A stretch of DNA of 21,213 nucleotides from Phoronis australis (Eukaryota; Phoronida; Phoronidae): assembly GCA_002633005.1 (NCBI GenBank), contig NMRA01001414.1:1-21213 (forward strand). The letters are read 5' to 3'. Shown piece by piece: positions 17,340 through 21,213 of the stretch. A program made the translations under genes and the position numbers. Under the pieces are notes generated by a model, which saw nothing but the letters and a program-made list of their open reading frames with translations, did no database searches and was not told the DNA's origin. Each line of letters opens with the position of its first letter. Within the stretch, counting starts at the first letter, position 1.

Positions 17340-17488
17340 ACCTTAAGAGTGCAGTACACTTCAGAACAGGCAAAACTCCATGCAGGGGTGATAAACCCTA
17401 TGTGACGGATTTGGACATATTATGCAGTTTTGTTTACTTTCTTATGGTAATTTCTAAAATGCACTTTAAACAAATTCTATCGCGTTAG
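17340..17488 (+). CDS. Candidate exon, unidentified
   Basis: A very good acceptor TTTATTTCCTTATAG ends at 17339. After two bases (phase 1), 48 codons run to TAG at 17486-17488. The peptide begins LKSAVHFRTGKTPCRGDKP and goes on YVTDLDILCSFVYFLMV, with a short hydrophobic segment. A donor TCTAG/GTAAGC at 17278, ending a short ORF that starts at the ATG 17251 (MNHLIIVWSR), lies just upstream, but its phase does not match this frame. No family is recognised. Confidence 0.33.
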
Positions 17489-17639
17489 GTAGCTTAATAG
17501 TCGGGTACCTCACTTTTCACTGAAAACCACTATCAGAAGTTACCCCAATAATCACAGTTTTTGTGACATTGTAAGTAATTACAGAAGCTATTAGAAAATG
17601 AAATAGCTACTGTTTTGTATAAAGTCATCCATTGTCTTC

Positions 17640-18050
17640 CTAAAAATGAAAAATAAAAGTGTCAAGTTGCACCTTAAATTACACATTTTGGGGTTTGAAG
17701 GGTCATGGGGTCATACTAGCAGAAAACATAGATAACTTGCCAAGGTTTGAATGAGTCAATCTCAGCTGAAGTCAAATTTTACACTTTGAAACTTAATTGT
17801 GGGTTTGATCTATCTTAGTAGAATAGATATTTTGCATCAAAACCACCGGCAAACACATGTCTTCATATAGTAATGAGCAATTGTTCGCAGCCACCTTGTG
17901 ACAATAGCTACTAGTCATCGAAAATGTTGAGTTTTGAGATTTAAAAGTGCTCAAATGGTTGTTATATTATTGGGCTTATTTCTTAGCAAATAAAATTCGA
18001 TAAAATTTTTTTACTGTGAATTACCATTTTGATGAAGAGCCCTTCAGGTG
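17640..18050 (+). other. No exon seen; upstream region of the next small gene
   Basis: AT-rich sequence. It holds an AATAAA near 17650 that could end the preceding candidate exons. No TATA box at usual spacing was found for the ATG at 18074. Confidence 0.35.
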
Positions 18051-18073
18051 TCTCTGATATCACTGAAGAAAAA

Positions 18074-18310
18074 ATGGCTGATGAGGGGGTGGAAGTAGTT
18101 AATATAGTGTGTTCGTTGGCATAATCCTTCAACTCTGGTTTATGGAGCTTCAAAGGAATATCGAAACCATGCAGCAAGCAATTGAAGCACTAACTGATTG
18201 CAGCACGTCCATAGCAAGCCATCTGAAATATGTTAAAGTCACCGACCCACTGTCGTTGAGTGACACTGAGTGACTGCTGAGACTGAAAGTGGAAGCTGAT
18301 TCTTGCCAGG
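18074..18310 (+). pseudogene. First exon of a small spliced gene, broken by a frame shift and a TGA
   Basis: An ideal Kozak start (AAAAATGG) at 18074 opens MADEGVEVVNIVCSLA, then TAA at 18122. A second coding-like frame begins about 18127 and runs as LQLWFMELQRNIETMQQ and on through ASHLKYVKVTDPLSLSDTE to an in-frame TGA at 18271-18273. It then continues as LLRLKVEADSCQG to a good donor, GTAAGA at 18311 (phase 1). One base is missing (or two extra) between the two frames. The ELQRNIETMQQAIEAL segment looks coiled-coil. The donor joins the exon at 19128 to give a C-x3-C-x2-C cluster. The pattern suggests a recently decayed gene or sequencing errors. The family is not recognised. Confidence 0.5.
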
Positions 18311-18362
18311 GTAAGAGTGGGCTTGTTTACAACAGTTTGCCCCCGCCCCCACCACCACCCAG

Positions 18363-18547
18363 TTTGTGAAAATCGTCGATCTCAGCATGGAATCAGATGG
18401 AGGCCAAGTAAAAGTAAGATATGTGCCCACGTTCAACATCAGAAAGGCTCTAAGCCAAAGGCCAAGCTTGAGTTTGGAATGTAAGTGGAAATACAGTCAA
18501 CAAAGAATTTCTGGAAGAACAGAATGTATCGATTCCAGTTGGGTCAG
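18363..18547 (+). CDS. Candidate alternative exon open in two frames
   Basis: An acceptor with a C-rich tract (CCCCGCCCCCACCACCACCC then AG) ends at 18362, and an excellent donor CAG/GTAAGT starts at 18548. One frame is open for 61 codons (VDLSMESDGGQVKVRYVP, FNIRKALSQRPSLSLECKW). A second, the one in phase with the exon ending at 18310, reads VCENRRSQHGIRWRPSKSK and stops at 18480-18482, next to a further GTAAGT-type donor. The intron from 18311 would be only 52 bases. It may be an alternative cassette or part of another transcript. No family is recognised. Confidence 0.42.
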
Positions 18548-18559
18548 GTAAGTTGTTAT

Positions 18560-19120
18560 GCAGCTGCAGGTCATCAATACTCTATACCTGTTGATATTTG
18601 CTTTCTCAACTAGATTCTGACTGCAGTCGCCATGAAGGGCACAACCCTACATCAAGTTAAGCGACACTCGAGTACTAGAGTAACTTTCGTAACTTCTTCC
18701 AGTACTAACTTGTATTAGTAAAATTTCACTTTATCTCAATATTTAGGGTTTGTCGAAATACATTCCACTTTATGAATATGCATGTGTAAAAAGTGGAAAT
18801 TTGGTGTCCAGTATCAAAAAATTTAATCGAGTCCTTGTCTCCTAGCTGACACCAATTTCTCATCTAATTCACCTGTAGTCACTTCTGATTGGTCACATTG
18901 CTCTATCTGTATAACCAGAGATACATAATTTTCCAAATATGCAGTAGAACCCCATTACAATGTGGCCTAATTTAATTAAAATATCTAAAGTTTTAACACC
19001 GTTCAGGTCCCTAATACCTGAAGCATTCAACCTCATGAACATGACTGGAGAAAACATTTGGGGATTCAAAATACAGCATTCTATTGGGAGTTCTGTTATG
19101 CCTACTTTCCATAAAATTCT
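18560..19120 (+). other. Probable intron of the small gene
   Basis: AT-rich sequence without supported coding. The open stretch 18960-19166 is AT-rich upstream of the acceptor at 19127 and is read as intron. Confidence 0.4.
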
Positions 19121-19127
19121 ATTACAG

Positions 19128-19201
19128 GTCTGTGCAGAAATTGTAAGCGTTTACCAAAGAAGTTAGCCACTGTTGTTAAGCTTACTACAGAAAGAGTACT
19201 A
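19128..19201 (+). pseudogene. Second exon of the broken small gene (Cys-cluster exon)
   Basis: The acceptor ATTCTATTACAG ends at 19127 and the donor GTAAGT starts at 19202. Two bases complete the glycine codon left by 18310, then 24 codons read LCRNCKRLPKKLATVV and KLTTERVL, ending in phase 0. Joined to the first exon it yields SCQGLCRNCKRL, a plausible metal-binding or disulfide cluster. Phase and content fit the first exon, so both are probably one gene. Confidence 0.5.
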
Positions 19202-19269
19202 GTAAGTAGTTAGTTAATGAATTGGAGTGATTGTTACACAAAACCTTTTTCTGAGATTCTTGGTTCCAG

Positions 19270-19390
19270 GATTAAGTGCATCAACATTTAATGATAGCAA
19301 AACAGTAGTTGTAGTAGATTTTTATTTCAATTGTATTGTGGTTGCTTATAAACCTCATAGACAAATAAAAATGCCGTGCATTCAGCGAAT
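19270..19390 (+). pseudogene. Last exon: stop codon, 3' UTR and poly(A) signal
   Basis: The acceptor GATTCTTGGTTCCAG ends at 19269. In phase 0 the exon gives one Asp codon and TAA (19273-19275), so the protein would end ERVLD. AATAAA at 19364-19369 gives a 3' end near 19385. This supports a complete small plus-strand transcription unit of about 1.3 kb, whatever the state of its coding frame. Confidence 0.45.
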
Positions 19391-19518
19391 TTTGCGTCTC
19401 TGAAGTTTAACTACACAAGTTGTCCATAGTTACAGAAGTATGTAACTACACGGTTGCGCAAATTGTCTCAAATATAAACAGGGATGGTGGGCTTGTATAG
19501 CACACATCACGAATTTTT

Positions 19519-19714
19519 GGCCGCCCGGTCGGAAATTGGTCGACGACTAGCCGTCGACCGGTCGGCTAATTTGCCGACCGGTCGGCTAAAAATTAGCCGA
19601 CCGCCAGCCGCCCGCAGTGCCGACTCATAAGGCGACTCCCCAGCCGACCCTTCAGCCGACCCTTCAGCCGACCGGCCATCAGCCGACCAGCTGGTCGGCT
19701 GCTATTTTTAGGCT
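19519..19714. repeat. GC-rich cluster of CCGAC/GTCGG inverted motifs
   Basis: Over a dozen CCGAC or GTCGG pentamers occur in about 195 bases. CAGCCGACCAGCTGGTCGGC plus TG forms a perfect 22-base palindrome at 19680-19701. GCCGACCGGTCGGC is another at 19573-19586. GTCGGCTAA and TTAGCCGAC flank a 3-base loop at 19581-19601. CCTTCAGCCGAC is tandemly repeated around 19639-19663. The block is far richer in GC and CpG than its surroundings. Confidence 0.9.
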
Positions 19715-19719
19715 AGAGT

Positions 19720-20110
19720 AGCAGTTGCGTAATAGGTTGTCAGGCTGATACCACTTTGCGTGTCGATGCATATTCGTCTTAGCACAGGGTCAAATAAATT
19801 AACCTAGTTTTACTGTCTCGGTTACATGAGTTCACGTCGGTTGTGTAATACCACTAATTCGAAGGTTGAAGGCAAGCGGTAATAGTAAACATTGGATTAT
19901 GGACAATGCAACAAGTTTTGGATGAAAAACGTGAAAGTTTTCTTTACATTTGATCTTTAATTTGACTCGTGACGTTAACAAGATGTATTAGATCGGTTGC
20001 TTCCCGGTCAATACAACGCTGTAGTCATTTTGTAAACGCAGCTATTTTAGCAGTCTTCGCCCGCAGTTGATTTCAAGTTGTTTGTGTAACGCCAAACTGC
20101 ATCTTTTTGC
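19720..20110 (+). other. No gene seen
   Basis: AT-rich spacer after the palindrome cluster. No exon or regulatory cluster is supported. Confidence 0.35.
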
Positions 20111-20121
20111 GTTTTTTTAAG

Positions 20122-20340
20122 TTAGTCACCGGTCTCCTGTCACGCGCCCATGATGATGGATTAGTGAGTGAGTTCTTACACCGCGAAAAGCTCTCACTCC
20201 AGGGATTTTATTTTCATAGTATTGACCCTTGCAGTACAGACGCGAAATTCACGGTCCAGTATGCCCTAAACCCACGGACTTCGATGGCTCTAACTTCGAA
20301 ATCATATTATGGTTACGATTTCCACGAACTAAGACGGTGA
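20122..20340 (+). CDS. Weak candidate terminal exon
   Basis: The acceptor-like GCGTTTTTTTAAG ends at 20121. Seventy-two codons are then open to TGA at 20338-20340, including RAHDDGLVSEFLHREKLS, STDAKFTVQYALNPRTS and YYGYDFHELRR. AATAAA occurs at 20477-20482. An overlapping frame (20229-20534) and a GTG-start minus frame (20425-20814) are also open here, which weakens the call. No family is recognised. Confidence 0.3.
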   Translation, partial: LVTGLLSRAHDDGLVSEFLHREKLSLQGFYFHSIDPCSTDAKFTVQYALNPRTSMALTSKSYYGYDFHELRR

Positions 20341-20534
20341 CATCACCACTGTTGAGGCTACAGCAAAGTAGCCTTGCGCATTCCGTTTTCAGTGTATCGG
20401 TGACGTTAAAATCTGGGCTAGCAGTTACATGTATACACGTAGGCCCCTATCAGTTGGTCGTTCACGTTGTTCCAAAAATAAATATTTTCTGTCAACAACA
20501 TATTGACAAATTATGCAAAATAAAACAATTGTGA

Positions 20535-21213
20535 ACGGCAAGATGTGAATACGTGGTGAAGAGGTATTTGTCTCTACGCGGCACATGTGCGTGAAACTTT
20601 GGTAAAGCGATTGCGATGGCAAAAAATGATAGAAAATACACAAAGGTGCACTTTTGAGAAGCAAAGCGTCTGGTGATCTTGATAGCGTACATGTATGATC
20701 TGGACACCTCAGGTAGTAAGTGACGCTGAATGAGAAGTGGTAACTACATGTTTGGCGCGAAAATAAAAAAATCATGCTTGTATTGCCAGCCACGCCCCTC
20801 CCCGAATTTTGCACATTCTAATGAGTCACCACTCGAGATTTGGTTCCCTTTCAGTCCTAAAATCGCATAATAATTCTGTGCTCAGCTGTAAGAAAAAATT
20901 CAATTTTTTGAAACGGTGCTCAGTCTTAATAAAGTTTCCAGCATGAGAGCGCTTTGATCAGAAAGGCCAAGCACACGCAGAGTTGTAAGACAGAGACGTT
21001 GGCGTTTCCGCATGTCTACAAAAGTGTTTTGAGCAGTGTGTACAAATGTGTTCATTTCGCTTTTCTGCACTGACGACTATGATCAACACGGTGTTTTAAC
21101 TACACTTTTGAGTGCATTTTCAAAATAAATGTTTGGTTGGTGAATTCAGAGAGTCGGTGCCCACGGGCAGGAAAACGTATCTGCGTAAATAAAGAGTTGC
21201 GTTTTCAAAACAT
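20535..21213 (+). other. No gene seen; several poly(A) hexamers
   Basis: AATAAA lies at 20928-20933, 21124-21129 and 21188-21193 on the plus strand. The last two could mark the end of a transcript whose exons are not recognised here. A GGGGCGTGGC-type KLF/Sp box lies on the minus strand near 20790-20800. Confidence 0.35.

Noticed and set aside
17983-18177. 64-codon minus-strand ORF
   Set aside because: It is antisense to the plus-strand exon with Kozak start, coiled-coil segment and matching splice sites; the plus reading is better supported.
18271-18273. TGA as a selenocysteine codon
   Set aside because: No SECIS-like hairpin was recognised in the short 3' UTR, and a frame break lies upstream in the same exon, so decay or error is simpler.
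20425-20814. 129-codon minus-strand open frame
   Set aside because: It begins at a GTG immediately after a stop, has no convincing start or acceptor, and the peptide looks like low-information reverse reading.

Overview
This looks like a non-coding-rich piece of an animal nuclear genome. It is AT-rich, has no long uninterrupted ORF, and has no bacterial gene packing, ribosome binding sites, tRNA or rRNA genes. What coding sequence can be seen comes as short exon-sized open stretches between well-formed splice sites (polypyrimidine-AG acceptors, GTAAG-type donors), followed in places by AATAAA signals. Micro- and minisatellites are numerous. The palindromic 8-mer TACATGTA occurs at least seven times, which from memory recalls mollusc genomes. 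A death-effector-domain (DED) gene fits a marine invertebrate (bivalve, lancelet or similar). The species cannot be fixed from sequence alone.

Layout. (1) 1-1015, plus strand: 3' end of an unidentified gene (exons 25-156, 292-420 or 292-454, 620-767; poly(A) signal 991-996). (2) 1477-5758, plus strand: the best-supported gene, a single DED split over exons 1477-1588 and 4434-4598, with two phase-compatible 3' exons (5595-5640 and 5665-5758). Its 2.8-kb intron holds a palindromic E-box, TATA box and initiator at textbook spacing, followed by a 26-codon ORF that ends in DED-like KFLCGS. An 86-87 bp minisatellite starts exactly at the donor of the second DED exon. (3) 5.8-9.4 kb: several orphan candidate 3' exons on the plus strand, an 18-bp perfect hairpin, an (AT)n tract and one copy of a dispersed repeat whose inverted partner lies at 14.2 kb. 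(4) 9.4-11.2 kb: mostly featureless. (5) 11.2-12.4 kb, minus strand: a GC-box/E-box/CCAAT promoter and a 97-codon first-exon ORF, with a Cys-rich candidate exon further downstream on the same strand. (6) 13.2-14.6 kb, plus strand: a G-quadruplex-prone tract, an optimal-Kozak short ORF at 13494 and a coding-like terminal exon at 14508-14580. (7) 15.1-16.6 kb: a 33-copy, 26-bp minisatellite and a 17-bp tandem repeat. (8) 16.9-19.4 kb, plus strand: orphan candidate exons, then a small spliced gene (18074-19369) that looks decayed, with one frame break and one in-frame TGA but intact splice sites and poly(A) signal. (9) 19.5-21.2 kb: a GC-rich cluster of CCGAC/GTCGG palindromes, one weak candidate exon and several poly(A) signals.

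Only the DED protein has a recognisable family: adaptor or regulator domains that assemble by homotypic contacts in apoptotic and innate-immune signalling. The other exon calls rest on splice-site quality, phase and coding appearance. They are hypotheses of stated strength, and no functional link between neighbouring genes can be claimed.
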